A stretch of DNA of 64,000 nt from Thermus albus (GTDB lineage: Bacteria; Deinococcota; Deinococci; Deinococcales; Thermaceae): NCBI RefSeq assembly GCF_022760855.1, contig NZ_JAKTNR010000006.1, positions 1 to 64,000 on the forward strand, given 5' to 3'. The position numbers were made by a program, and so were the translations under genes. Under the pieces are notes generated by a model that saw only the letters and a list, made by a program, of their open reading frames with translations, did no database searches and was not told the origin of the DNA. This document shows, piece by piece, positions 8,403 to 17,527 of the stretch. The first letter of the stretch is position 1, and the number at the start of each line of letters is the position of its first letter.

Positions 8403-9530
8403 ATGGTGACCATAGCGGTTCCCAAGGAAAGGGCCCCAGGGGAAAGAAGGGTAGCCCTGGTGCCCGAGGTGGTGGCCCGCCTGGTGAAGGGAGGGGCCAG
8501 GGTACGGGTGGAAAAGGGTGCTGGGGAAGGCGCCTATCATCTTGACGCCGCTTACCAGGAGGCAGGGGCGGAGGTGGTGGAGCGAGGAGAGCTCCTAAAG
8601 GGCGCCAATCTCCTCTTCACTGTCCAGCCGCCACCGGAAGACCTGATCGGGGCCCTGGAGCCTGGGGCCATTGTGGTGGGTTTTGTTCAGGCCCACAAGA
8701 ACCTGGACCTGGTAAAGGCCCTATCGGCCAAGAAGGCCACGGTGATCGCCATGGAGCTCATCCCCCGCATCACCCGGGCCCAGAGCATGGACGCTCTTTC
8801 CAGCCAGGCCACGGTGGCGGGGTATCTGGCGGCCATCCATGCCGCCAGGCTTTCCCCCCGCTTCTTCCCCATGCTTACCACCGCGGCGGGTACCATCCGC
8901 CCCGCCAAGGTGATGGTCATGGGGGTGGGGGTGGCGGGGCTCATGGCCATCGCCACCGCCAAGCGCCTGGGGGCCCAGGTGTTCGCCTACGACGTGCGCA
9001 AGGCGGCGGTGGAGCAGGCCCTTTCCTTGGGGGCCAAGCCCATTGAGCTGCCCATCAGTGCCGAAGGGGAGGGGGGTTACGCTCGCGAACTCACCGAGGA
9101 GGAAAAGCGCATCCAACACGAAGCCTTACGGGAACACGTGGCGGGGATGGACGCCATCATCACCACCGCCCAGGTCCCGGGCCGGCGGGCCCCCATCCTC
9201 CTCACCGAGGACATGGTGGAGCGCTTGAAGCCGGGCACGGTGGTGGTGGATCTGGCCGCGGAAAGCGGGGGTAACTGCGTCCTCACCAAGCCCGGAGAGG
9301 TGGTGGAGGTGAGGGGGGTTAGGATCTATGGCCCCTTGAACCTCCCCAGCGAGCTTTCCGTACACGCCTCGGAGATGTACGCCAAGAACCTTCTCAATCT
9401 TTCGGGCCTGCTTATAGAAAAGGGCGAGTTCGCCCCCAAGTGGGAGGACGAGATCGTCCAGGGAGCGCTTCTGATGAGGGAAGGCGAGATCCTGCACGGG
9501 CCCACCAAGGCCCTCGTGGGAGGTGCGTGA
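8403..9530 (+). CDS. pntA: NAD(P) transhydrogenase subunit alpha 1 (NAD-binding)
   Basis: Cytoplasmic domain I of the proton-translocating transhydrogenase, which binds NAD(H) and exchanges hydride with NADP(H) on the beta subunit. The 375-residue protein starts with the VPKE motif of the AlaDH/PNT family and has the Rossmann glycine motif GVGVAG followed by a DVR acidic segment. ATG at 8403 is chosen because it is 3 bases after a strong GGAGGAGGT site. The stop overlaps the next start as TGATG. The split of the alpha chain into separate soluble and membrane genes is usual in Thermus. Confidence 0.95.
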   Translation: MVTIAVPKERAPGERRVALVPEVVARLVKGGARVRVEKGAGEGAYHLDAAYQEAGAEVVERGELLKGANLLFTVQPPPEDLIGALEPGAIVVGFVQAHKNLDLVKALSAKKATVIAMELIPRITRAQSMDALSSQATVAGYLAAIHAARLSPRFFPMLTTAAGTIRPAKVMVMGVGVAGLMAIATAKRLGAQVFAYDVRKAAVEQALSLGAKPIELPISAEGEGGYARELTEEEKRIQHEALREHVAGMDAIITTAQVPGRRAPILLTEDMVERLKPGTVVVDLAAESGGNCVLTKPGEVVEVRGVRIYGPLNLPSELSVHASEMYAKNLLNLSGLLIEKGEFAPKWEDEIVQGALLMREGEILHGPTKALVGGA

Positions 9531-9832
9531 TGGAGTTTGGCTTCTGGTCTGCCCTTTACATCTTTGTGCTCACGGCCTTCTTGGGTTACGAGCTCATCAC
9601 CCGGGTGCCCGTGATCCTCCACACCCCCTTGATGTCGGGGTCCAACTTCATCCACGGGGTGGTGGTGGTGGGGGCCATGGTGGTCTTGGGGCATGCGGAA
9701 ACTGGCTTGGAAAAGCTCATTGGCTTCCTGGGGGTGATCCTGGGGGCGGCCAACGCCGCCGGGGGGTATGCGGTGACGGTGCGCATGCTGGAGATGTTTG
9801 AGAAAAAGCCGGGCAAGGGGGGTGGTCAGTAA
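9530..9832 (+). CDS. pntAB: NAD(P) transhydrogenase subunit alpha 2 (membrane)
   Basis: Short membrane subunit (100 residues) with three to four hydrophobic helices. Together with the N-terminal part of PntB it forms the proton-conducting domain II. The phrase YELITRVP after the first helix and SGSNFIHG before the second match the family. It is encoded separately from alpha 1, as in other three-subunit transhydrogenases. Start and stop codons overlap its neighbours by one base on each side (TGATG and TAATG). Confidence 0.93.
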   Translation: MEFGFWSALYIFVLTAFLGYELITRVPVILHTPLMSGSNFIHGVVVVGAMVVLGHAETGLEKLIGFLGVILGAANAAGGYAVTVRMLEMFEKKPGKGGGQ

Positions 9833-11184
9833 TGGATCTCATCCAAGCAGCCTACTTTGTGGTGGCCATCCTCTTCATCGTGGGGTTAAAGCGCATGGCC
9901 CACCCCACCACCGCCAAAAGCGGCATCGTGTGGGCGGGCTGGGGCATGGCCTTGGCGGTGGTGGCCACCTTCTTCTGGCCGGGGATGCACAACTTTGGCC
10001 TCATGCTCATCGCCCTCTTGGTGGGCTCGGTGGTGGCTTGGTGGGCGGCGGTCAAGGTGGCCATGACCGACATGCCCCAGATGGTGGCCATCTACAACGG
10101 CATGGGTGGGGGTGCGGCGGCCACCATCGCCGCGGTGGAGCTCCTGAAGGGGGCCTTTGAGAACCCGGGCCTCATGGCCTTGGCCATCCTGGGCGGCCTC
10201 ATCGGGAGCGTGGCCTTCACGGGAAGCCTCATCGCCTTTGCCAAGCTTCAGGGAATCATGAAAAGCCGGCCCATCGTTTTCCCCGGGCAGAAGGTGGTGA
10301 ACGCCCTGGTCCTTCTCATCACGGTTCTCTTGGGCTTCTCCCTGCTCTGGAACGATCCCACCCTCAGCATCGTGCTCTTCTTCCTCCTGGCTTTGCTTTT
10401 CGGCATTCTCATGACCCTACCCATCGGCGGCGGGGACATGCCCGTGGCCATCTCCTTCTACAACGCCTTTACCGGCATGGCCGTGGGCTTTGAGGGTTTT
10501 GCCGTGGGGAACCCGGCCTTGATGGTGGCGGGAACCCTGGTGGGGGCGGCGGGTACCCTTCTCACCGTGCTGATGGCCCGGGCCATGAACCGCTCCGTCA
10601 TGAGCGTACTCATGGGTGGGTTTGGCGTGGAGCAGGAGGCGGGGGAGGTCAAGGGGAGCCTCAAGCCCATTGACGTGGAGGATGCCGCCGTGATGCTGGC
10701 CTATGCGGGGAAGGTGGTCTTTGTGCCGGGGTATGGCATGGCCCTCTCCCAGGCCCAGCACAAGGTAAAGGAGCTGGCGGACCTCCTGGAGAGCAAGGGG
10801 GTGGAGGTGAAGTTCGCCATCCACCCGGTGGCGGGGCGGATGCCCGGGCACATGAACGTGCTCCTGGCCGAGGCCGGGGTGGATTACGACAAGCTCAAGG
10901 ACCTCGAGGAGATCAACCCCGAGTTCCCCACCGTGGACGTGGCGGTGGTGATCGGGGCCAACGACGTGGTGAACCCCGCCGCCCGCCGCCCGGGAAGCCC
11001 CCTTTACGGCATGCCCATCCTGGACGTGGACAAGGCCAAGAACGTGATCGTCATCAAGCGGGGCCAGGGCAAGGGCTTTGCTGGGGTGGAGAACGAGCTC
11101 TTCTACGCCGACAACACCCGGATGCTCTATGGCGACGCGCAAAACGTCCTCACCCAGCTCACCCAGGCCCTAAAGAAGCTTTAG
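9832..11184 (+). CDS. pntB: NAD(P) transhydrogenase subunit beta
   Basis: Membrane subunit of 450 residues. About nine N-terminal helices form part of the proton channel, and the C-terminal domain III (about 275-450) binds NADP(H). Seen: the GYGMALSQAQ loop at the start of the NADP Rossmann fold, HPVAGRMPGHMNVLLAE, and the GANDVVNPAA and VIKRG segments around the nucleotide. Last gene of the pnt operon. A GC-rich hairpin with a T-rich tail follows within 20 bases. The complex supplies NADPH using the proton gradient. Confidence 0.96.
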   Translation: MDLIQAAYFVVAILFIVGLKRMAHPTTAKSGIVWAGWGMALAVVATFFWPGMHNFGLMLIALLVGSVVAWWAAVKVAMTDMPQMVAIYNGMGGGAAATIAAVELLKGAFENPGLMALAILGGLIGSVAFTGSLIAFAKLQGIMKSRPIVFPGQKVVNALVLLITVLLGFSLLWNDPTLSIVLFFLLALLFGILMTLPIGGGDMPVAISFYNAFTGMAVGFEGFAVGNPALMVAGTLVGAAGTLLTVLMARAMNRSVMSVLMGGFGVEQEAGEVKGSLKPIDVEDAAVMLAYAGKVVFVPGYGMALSQAQHKVKELADLLESKGVEVKFAIHPVAGRMPGHMNVLLAEAGVDYDKLKDLEEINPEFPTVDVAVVIGANDVVNPAARRPGSPLYGMPILDVDKAKNVIVIKRGQGKGFAGVENELFYADNTRMLYGDAQNVLTQLTQALKKL

Positions 11185-11200
11185 GCCAGGCTTGGGCCGG

Positions 11201-11230
11201 ACCCCGGGAGGTTCCCGGGGTCTTCTTCTT
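11201..11230 (+). terminator. Rho-independent terminator of the pnt operon
   Basis: Arms ACCCCGGGA (11201-11209) and TCCCGGGGT (11213-11221) with a 3-base loop, followed by CTTCTTCTT. It lies 16 bases after the pntB stop. Confidence 0.75.
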
Positions 11231-11258
11231 GACGCTTCCCCGGGCCTCCTGCTATAGT
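11229..11258 (+). promoter_or_regulatory. Promoter of tRNA-Asn
   Basis: TTGACG (11229-11234), an 18-base spacer, then TATAGT (11253-11258), 15 bases before the tRNA. Its -35 box shares two bases with the tail of the pnt terminator. Confidence 0.75.
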
Positions 11259-11273
11259 GCCTAGTGCGGTCGG

Positions 11274-11349
11274 TCCGCGGTAGCTCAGCTGGTAGAGCGG
11301 CCGGCTGTTAACCGGTTGGTCGCAGGTTCGAGTCCTGCCCGCGGAGCCA
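11274..11349 (+). tRNA. tRNA-Asn (GTT)
   Basis: A 76-base cloverleaf. The acceptor arm TCCGCGG pairs with CCGCGGA, followed by discriminator G and an encoded CCA. The D arm contains AGCTCAGCTGGTAGAG, the anticodon loop is CTGTTAA with GTT at 11307-11309, and the T arm contains GGTTCGAGTCC. It is bracketed by its own promoter and terminator. Confidence 0.96.
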
Positions 11350-11352
11350 GGT

Positions 11353-11383
11353 GGGGGCCTTAGGGCCCCCTGGGTCTTTTTTT
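11353..11383 (+). terminator. Terminator after tRNA-Asn
   Basis: GGGGGCC / GGCCCCC stem with a TTAG loop, then TGGGTC and a run of seven T. It separates the tRNA from the ribosomal protein operon. Confidence 0.75.
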
Positions 11384-11399
11384 GGGGGGGAAGAGAGGG

Positions 11400-11405
11400 T
11401 ATAAT
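11400..11405 (+). promoter_or_regulatory. -10 box of the rpsF-ssb-rpsR-rplI operon
   Basis: A consensus TATAAT. A T-rich hexamer 17 bases upstream, inside the terminator tail, is the only candidate -35. A leader of about 35 bases with an AAAGGAGGTG ribosome site leads to rpsF. Confidence 0.65.
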
Positions 11406-11446
11406 CATCCTTCGTGCGGCCTGCCGGGCCCGGAAAGGAGGTGTGG

Positions 11447-11752
11447 ATGCGCAAGTACGAGGTGAACATCATCCTGAGCCCCAACCTGGACCAGACCCAG
11501 CTCGCCCTGGAGAAGGAGATCATCGGTAAGGCCCTCGAGGCCTTCGGCGCTCGGGTGGAGAAGGTGGAGGAATGGGGTGTACGCCGCCTGGCCTACCCCA
11601 TCGCCAAGGACACCCAGGGCTACTTCCTCTGGTACCAGGTGGAGATGCCCGAAGACCGGGTGAACCACCTAGCCCGGGAGCTTCGCCTAAGGGATAACGT
11701 GCGCCGGGTCATGGTGGTGAAAACTCAGGAGCCCTTCCTCGCCAAGGCGTAA
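11447..11752 (+). CDS. rpsF: 30S ribosomal protein S6
   Basis: Small-subunit protein that binds 16S rRNA together with S18 in the platform. 101 residues, the length of Thermus S6, beginning MRKYEVNII with the conserved LALEKEI helix, the RLAYPI strand and the GYFLWYQVEMPED core. The ATG at 11447 is chosen because AAAGGAGGTG lies just upstream. It leads the standard rpsF-ssb-rpsR-rplI operon. Confidence 0.98.
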   Translation: MRKYEVNIILSPNLDQTQLALEKEIIGKALEAFGARVEKVEEWGVRRLAYPIAKDTQGYFLWYQVEMPEDRVNHLARELRLRDNVRRVMVVKTQEPFLAKA

Positions 11753-11761
11753 ACTGTTCCC

Positions 11762-12571
11762 ATGGCACGAGGCCTGAACCGGGTATTTCTCATCGGAACC
11801 CTTACCGCCCGTCCGGACATGCGCTACACCCCTGGGGGCATGGCCATTTTGGACCTAAGCCTCGCGGGCCAGGGTACCCTGTGGGATGCCTCTGGGGAAA
11901 AGGAGGTGTCCTGGTACCACCGGGTGCGCCTTTTAGGGCGGCAGGCGGAGATGTGGGGGGACGTCCTGGAAAGGGGCCAGCTGGTCTTCGTGGAGGGGCG
12001 GCTGGAGTACCGGCAGTGGGAGCGGGATGGGGAGAGGCGGAGCGAGCTCCAGATCCGGGCGGACTTCATCGATCCCCTGGAGGCCCGAGGGCGGGAAACC
12101 GTGGAGGATGCCCGGGGCCAGCCCAGGCTCCGCCACGCCCTAAACCAGGTGATCCTCATGGGTAACCTCACCCGCGATCCCGATCTGCGCTACACCCCCC
12201 AGGGGACGGCGGTGGTCCGGCTGGGCCTGGCGGTGAACGAGCGCCGTCCGGGCCAAGGGCCGGATGGGGAAAAGACCCATTTCATAGAGGTTCAGGCCTG
12301 GCGCGACCTGGCCGAGTGGGCCTCCGAGCTCAAGCGGGGTGAGGGGCTTTTGGTGATCGGCCGTTTGGTGAACGACTCCTGGACCAGCTCCACCGGGGAG
12401 AGGCGCTTCCAGACCCGTGTGGAAGCCCTCAGGTTGGAGCGACCCACCCGTGGGCCTGAAAGAGCCGGCGGAAGCAGGCCCCAAGAGCCAGGGCGCTCTG
12501 TCCAGACGGGTGGGGTGGACATTGACGAAGGATTGGAAGACTTCCCGCCGGAGGAGGATTTGCCGTTTTGA
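11762..12571 (+). CDS. ssb: Single-stranded DNA-binding protein with two OB folds
   Basis: Coats ssDNA during replication, recombination and repair. The 269-residue chain holds two OB-fold domains (about 1-110 and 125-235), each opening with a similar LNxVxLxGxLTxxPDxRYTPxG pattern, so the active form is a dimer, as known for Thermus and Deinococcus. The acidic tail ends in EEDLPF, the tip that recruits partner proteins. No Shine-Dalgarno precedes the ATG. A TAAACT hexamer (11750-11755), starting with the rpsF stop codon, ends 6 bases before it and may be an internal leaderless promoter. Confidence 0.97.
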   Translation: MARGLNRVFLIGTLTARPDMRYTPGGMAILDLSLAGQGTLWDASGEKEVSWYHRVRLLGRQAEMWGDVLERGQLVFVEGRLEYRQWERDGERRSELQIRADFIDPLEARGRETVEDARGQPRLRHALNQVILMGNLTRDPDLRYTPQGTAVVRLGLAVNERRPGQGPDGEKTHFIEVQAWRDLAEWASELKRGEGLLVIGRLVNDSWTSSTGERRFQTRVEALRLERPTRGPERAGGSRPQEPGRSVQTGGVDIDEGLEDFPPEEDLPF

Positions 12572-12834
12572 GCACGAAGAACGCTAAACCCAAGAAGGAG
12601 ACGCAGAAGCGTCCTTCCAGGAAGGCCAAGGTCAAGGCCAGCCTGGGGGAGTTTGATCTGAAGGACTACCGCAACGTGGAGGTGCTGAAGCGGTTCCTGT
12701 CGGAGACGGGGAAGATCCTTCCCCGCCGCCGCACGGGGCTCACCGCCAAGGAGCAGCGCATCCTGGCCCGGACCATCAAGCGGGCGAGGATTTTGGGGCT
12801 TCTTCCCTTCACGGAGAAGCTGGTGCGCAAATAG
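12568..12834 (+). CDS. rpsR: 30S ribosomal protein S18
   Basis: Partner of S6 on the 16S platform. 88 residues, with a basic N-terminal tail and the conserved [14 protein letters not shown] and [10 protein letters not shown] segments, ending in [10 protein letters not shown]. Translation starts at TTG, overlapping the ssb stop as TTGA and preceded by GGAGGAGGA inside the end of ssb, so it is coupled to ssb. This unusual start gives the full expected length. Confidence 0.96.
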   Translation: MSTKNAKPKKETQKRPSRKAKVKASLGEFDLKDYRNVEVLKRFLSETGKILPRRRTGLTAKEQRILARTIKRARILGLLPFTEKLVRK

Positions 12835-12843
12835 GGGGTGGAC

Positions 12844-13287
12844 ATGAAGGTCATCCTGCTTGAACCCCTGGAAAACCTGGGCGATGTGGGCCAGGTGGTG
12901 AACGTGAAGCCCGGCTACGCCAAGAACTACCTCCTGCCCCGGGGCCTGGCGGTCTTGGCCACGGAGAGCAACCTGAAGGCCCTGGAGGCCAAGATCCGCG
13001 CCCAGGCCAAGCGCCTGGCGGAGAGGAAGGCGGAGGCGGAGCGTCTTAAGGAGATCCTGGAGAACCTCACCCTCACCATCCCGGTGCGGGCGGGGGAGAC
13101 CAAGATCTATGGCTCCGTTACCGCCAAGGATATCGCCGAAGCCCTTTCCCGGCAGCACGGCATCACCATTGACCCCAAGCGCCTGGTGCTGGAAAAGCCC
13201 ATCAAGGAGCTGGGGGAGTACGTCCTCACCTACAAGCCCCACCCCGAGGTGCCGATAGCCTTGAAGGTGAGCGTGGTGGCCCAGTAG
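12844..13287 (+). CDS. rplI: 50S ribosomal protein L9
   Basis: Elongated two-domain 50S protein that binds 23S rRNA domain V and limits frameshifting. 147 residues: N-terminal MKVILLEPLENLGDVGQVV with GYAKNYLLPRGLA, a long central helix rich in Lys/Glu/Ala (about 45-75), and a C-terminal RNA-binding domain. ATG 12844 is preferred to a GTG two codons earlier, since the GGGGG site fits it. It closes the operon before a hairpin. Confidence 0.97.
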   Translation: MKVILLEPLENLGDVGQVVNVKPGYAKNYLLPRGLAVLATESNLKALEAKIRAQAKRLAERKAEAERLKEILENLTLTIPVRAGETKIYGSVTAKDIAEALSRQHGITIDPKRLVLEKPIKELGEYVLTYKPHPEVPIALKVSVVAQ

Positions 13288-13312
13288 GGGCCATGGGTCC
13301 GGCAGGCTGCGG

Positions 13313-13343
13313 GGACCCCTGGACAGCCGGGGGTCCTTAAGCT
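13313..13343 (+). terminator. Probable terminator after rplI
   Basis: GGACCCC (13313-13319) pairs with GGGGTCC (13330-13336) across a 10-base loop, followed by TTAAGCTTTTC. The tail also contains the TAAGCT box proposed as the -10 of the next gene. Confidence 0.5.
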
Positions 13344-13349
13344 TTTCCT

Positions 13350-14093
13350 ATGCGGCGCGTGCTGATCACGGGAGCGGGTAGCGGCATCGGCCTGGCCACG
13401 GCCCGACTCTTGGCCCAAAAGGGCTTCCGGGTCCATGGGGGAGTGCGCAAACCGGAGGATGCGGCGGCCCTTAAGGCGTTGGGGGTGGAGCCCCTTTTCC
13501 TGGATGTGACCCAGGAGGAAAGCCTTCTGAAGGCACGGAAGGCTTTGGAGAAAGAGGGTTTGGACGGCCTGGTGGCCAACGCCGGCATCGTGGTGGCTGG
13601 CCCCTTGGAGCTGGTTCCCCTTCCCGTTTTCCGCCAGGCATGGGAGGTGAACGCCCTGGGGGCTTGGGCCACGGTGAAGGCTTTCCTTCCCCTCCTCCGC
13701 CAGGGCCAGGGGCGGGTGGTGTTGATGGGTTCCGTTTCCGGCCTGGTGGCCCTGCCCCTGATGGGGCCTTACGCCGCCAGCAAGTTTGCCCTCGAGGCCC
13801 TGGCGGATGCCCTGAGGGTGGAGCTCCTTCCCTTTGGGGTGAGGGTGGTCTTGGTGGAACCGGGGCCCGTGGCCACCCCTATCTGGGAACGCTCGGAACG
13901 CTGGGCGGCCACCTACTTGGAGCCCCCTCCTCCCGGTACGGAAGGGGTGTATGGCCGCTACCTGGAGGTGGCCCGCAAGATGGCCAGGGCCAGCGCCAAA
14001 AGGGGCCTGCTCCCAGAAAGGGTGGCGGAGGTGGTGCTTAGAGCCCTTCTTAGTCCTAGGCCCAAGGCCCGCTACCTGGTAGCCCCTAGGTAA
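13350..14093 (+). CDS. Short-chain dehydrogenase/reductase
   Basis: Classical SDR oxidoreductase, 247 residues. The cofactor loop is TGAGSGIG (8-15), an NAG motif sits at about 77-79, and the catalytic Ser (GSVSG) and YxxSK (PYAASK) are present, with PGPVATP after the active site. The shape of the C-terminal half resembles lipid or retinol-type SDRs, but the substrate is not assignable. A TAAGCT box (13338-13343) ends 6 bases before ATG. No Shine-Dalgarno is seen. It is a single gene. Confidence 0.85.
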   Translation: MRRVLITGAGSGIGLATARLLAQKGFRVHGGVRKPEDAAALKALGVEPLFLDVTQEESLLKARKALEKEGLDGLVANAGIVVAGPLELVPLPVFRQAWEVNALGAWATVKAFLPLLRQGQGRVVLMGSVSGLVALPLMGPYAASKFALEALADALRVELLPFGVRVVLVEPGPVATPIWERSERWAATYLEPPPPGTEGVYGRYLEVARKMARASAKRGLLPERVAEVVLRALLSPRPKARYLVAPR

Positions 14094-14153
14094 CCCTCCT
14101 TTTGCGCCGCCTGCCCGAGGCCTTAAGGGACTGGTTTTGGTCCACCTCTTGAC

Positions 14154-14344
14154 CTAGGCCAGCTCCAGGGCCACCAGGAGGACCAGGTGGCCCCTCGTTT
14201 CTCCAACAGGCCCTCGAGGCTCCTGAGGGGGAGGTGCTTGCGGAAAACCGCCAGCACCTCGTCCATGAGGGTTTCGGCCACCCTGGGGTCCAGGGATTCG
14301 GGGTGGAGCTCCAAGAGCATCTCCAGCCGGTTTTCCAGGTCCAT
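14154..14344 (-). pseudogene. Small conserved-looking gene with an apparent frameshift
   Basis: From ATG 14344 the frame encodes an acidic, Leu-rich helical peptide (about 50 residues starting MDLENRLEMLLEL). It then passes a run of four C on the plus strand (14191-14194) and continues as an implausible Trp/Ser-rich tail to 14123. Adding one base at that run restores a natural ending, GHLVLLVALELA, with a stop at 14154, giving about 64 residues. A TAAGCT box (14351-14356, minus) ends 6 bases before the ATG, which supports a real gene. It may be a sequencing error, a true frameshift or slippage. No function known. Confidence 0.4.
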
Positions 14345-14511
14345 GTCCCTAGCTTAGGCTCCCCTTGTCAGGGCCCGGTCAGGGGACGGTCATACCACCG
14401 CGCCCGGGCTTGCCCCAGGACAGGGGCCCTAGAAAAGCCCTTCTGTAGACCCCGCCTTGGAGGGACTGGGGGAACGATAGAGGGGATGGGGAATCAGGGG
14501 GTAAGGCCTGA

Positions 14512-16165
<1,654 letters not shown>

Positions 16166-16190
16166 GGGGGTCCTTGGGTAGCCTGAGGCC

Positions 16191-16559
16191 ATGACCGGAA
16201 GCCGCACCGCCACCCCCCTTTTCCTCCTGGACCTCCTGGCCCTGATTCTGTTTGCCCTAGCGGGGCTTCTATCCCATGGCCAACCCATCAGCCTAGGGGG
16301 CCTGGCCCGCAACGTCCTCCCGGTGCTTTTCGTCTGGTTGCTCCTTGCCCCTTTTCTCAGAACCTACCACCAGCCCACCTGGAAAAACCTCCTCCTCACC
16401 TGGGCCCTGGCCTTCCCTGCAGGGCTGTGGCTTAGGCAGATGGTCCTGGGCCTGGGGTTTGGGGTGGGGTTTCTCGTCTTCCTGGGCGTGGCCATGGCCT
16501 TTAGCCTCCTCTTCCTCCTCCTCTTCCGGGGCCTCGCCAAGCTCCTCAGGCTCTGGTAA
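16191..16559 (+). CDS. DUF3054 family membrane protein
   Basis: 122 residues with four predicted membrane helices. The conserved features of DUF3054 are visible: a polar N-terminus, an aspartate in the first helix (LLDLLAL), the loop TYHQPTWK and the LRQM motif before helix three. Function unknown. A TAGCCT hexamer (16179-16184) ends 6 bases before the ATG. It is followed within 10 bases by the hydroxyacid dehydrogenase gene, so the two may be cotranscribed. Confidence 0.75.
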   Translation: MTGSRTATPLFLLDLLALILFALAGLLSHGQPISLGGLARNVLPVLFVWLLLAPFLRTYHQPTWKNLLLTWALAFPAGLWLRQMVLGLGFGVGFLVFLGVAMAFSLLFLLLFRGLAKLLRLW

Positions 16560-16568
16560 AAAGGGGAC

Positions 16569-17450
16569 ATGGATCAGCCCTTAGAGAAGGTGGCCTTCCT
16601 CGGCCTCGGGGCCATGGGCTACCCCATGGCCGCCCATTTGGCCAAGCGGTTTCCCACCTTGGTCTGGAACCGCACCTTTGCCAAGGCCCTAAAGCACCAG
16701 GAGGAGTTTGGCTCCCAGGCCGTGCCCCTGGAAGGGGTGGCGGAGGCTAGGGTGATCTTCACCTGCCTGCCCACCACCAAGGAGGTGGTGGAGGTGGCGG
16801 AAGCCCTTAGGCCCCACTTGCGACCTGGCACCTACTGGGTGGACGCCACCAGCGGGGAACCCGAGGCCAGCCGGAGGTTGGCGGAGCGCCTTTTGGAAGG
16901 GGGCGTGGTCTACCTGGACGCCCCGGTTTCCGGCGGAACCCTAGGGGCGGAGAAGGGCACCCTCACGGTGATGATGGGGGGGCCCCTCGAGGCGGTGGAG
17001 AGGGTGAGGCCCTTCCTGGCCTACGCCGCCAAGGTGGTCCACGTGGGGCCCGTGGGGGCGGGGCACGCGGTGAAGGCCATCAACAACGCCCTTTTGGCGG
17101 TGAACCTCTGGGCGGCGGGGGAAGGACTCCTCGCCTTGGTGCGGCAAGGGGTTTCCGCGGAGAAGGCCCTCGAGGTCATCAACGCCTCCAGTGGCCGCTC
17201 CAACGCCACGGAGAACCTGATCCCCCAAAGGGTCCTCACCCGCGCCTTCCCCAAGACCTTCGCCTTGGGCCTGTTGGTGAAGGATCTGGGCATCGCCATG
17301 GGGGTTCTGGACGGGGAGAAGGCCCCAAGCCCCCTCCTCCGCCTCACCCGGGAGGTGTACGAGATGGCCAAGAGGGAGCTGGACCCAGAGGCCGACCACG
17401 TGGAGGCCCTTAGGCTTTTGGAGCGCTGGGGCGGGGTGGAGATCCGCTAA
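16569..17450 (+). CDS. Beta-hydroxyacid dehydrogenase (3-hydroxyisobutyrate dehydrogenase-like)
   Basis: NAD(P)-dependent oxidoreductase of 293 residues, expected to oxidise 3-hydroxyisobutyrate or a related short hydroxyacid, a step in valine breakdown. Seen: Rossmann motif [10 protein letters not shown], substrate-binding [27 protein letters not shown] with the catalytic lysine, and KDLGIAMG. An AAGGGGAC site precedes the ATG. The valine-catabolism role fits the nearby azlCD and branched-chain dehydrogenase genes, but substrate specificity within this family cannot be read from sequence alone. Confidence 0.88.
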   Translation: MDQPLEKVAFLGLGAMGYPMAAHLAKRFPTLVWNRTFAKALKHQEEFGSQAVPLEGVAEARVIFTCLPTTKEVVEVAEALRPHLRPGTYWVDATSGEPEASRRLAERLLEGGVVYLDAPVSGGTLGAEKGTLTVMMGGPLEAVERVRPFLAYAAKVVHVGPVGAGHAVKAINNALLAVNLWAAGEGLLALVRQGVSAEKALEVINASSGRSNATENLIPQRVLTRAFPKTFALGLLVKDLGIAMGVLDGEKAPSPLLRLTREVYEMAKRELDPEADHVEALRLLERWGGVEIR

Positions 17451-17491
17451 AGGCTTTCGATTCCTTGGCCGAGTTGGGCTCACCTCGGGGC

Positions 17492-17520
17492 TTGACGCGG
17501 GGGTAGGGCGGCCTTAGCAT
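17492..17520 (+). promoter_or_regulatory. Promoter of the HTH-cupin-methyltransferase/azlCD operon
   Basis: TTGACG (17492-17497), a 17-base spacer, then TAGCAT (17515-17520). The expected start point is at about 17527-17528, exactly at the second in-frame ATG. Confidence 0.6.
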
Positions 17521-17527
17521 GTCTAAT

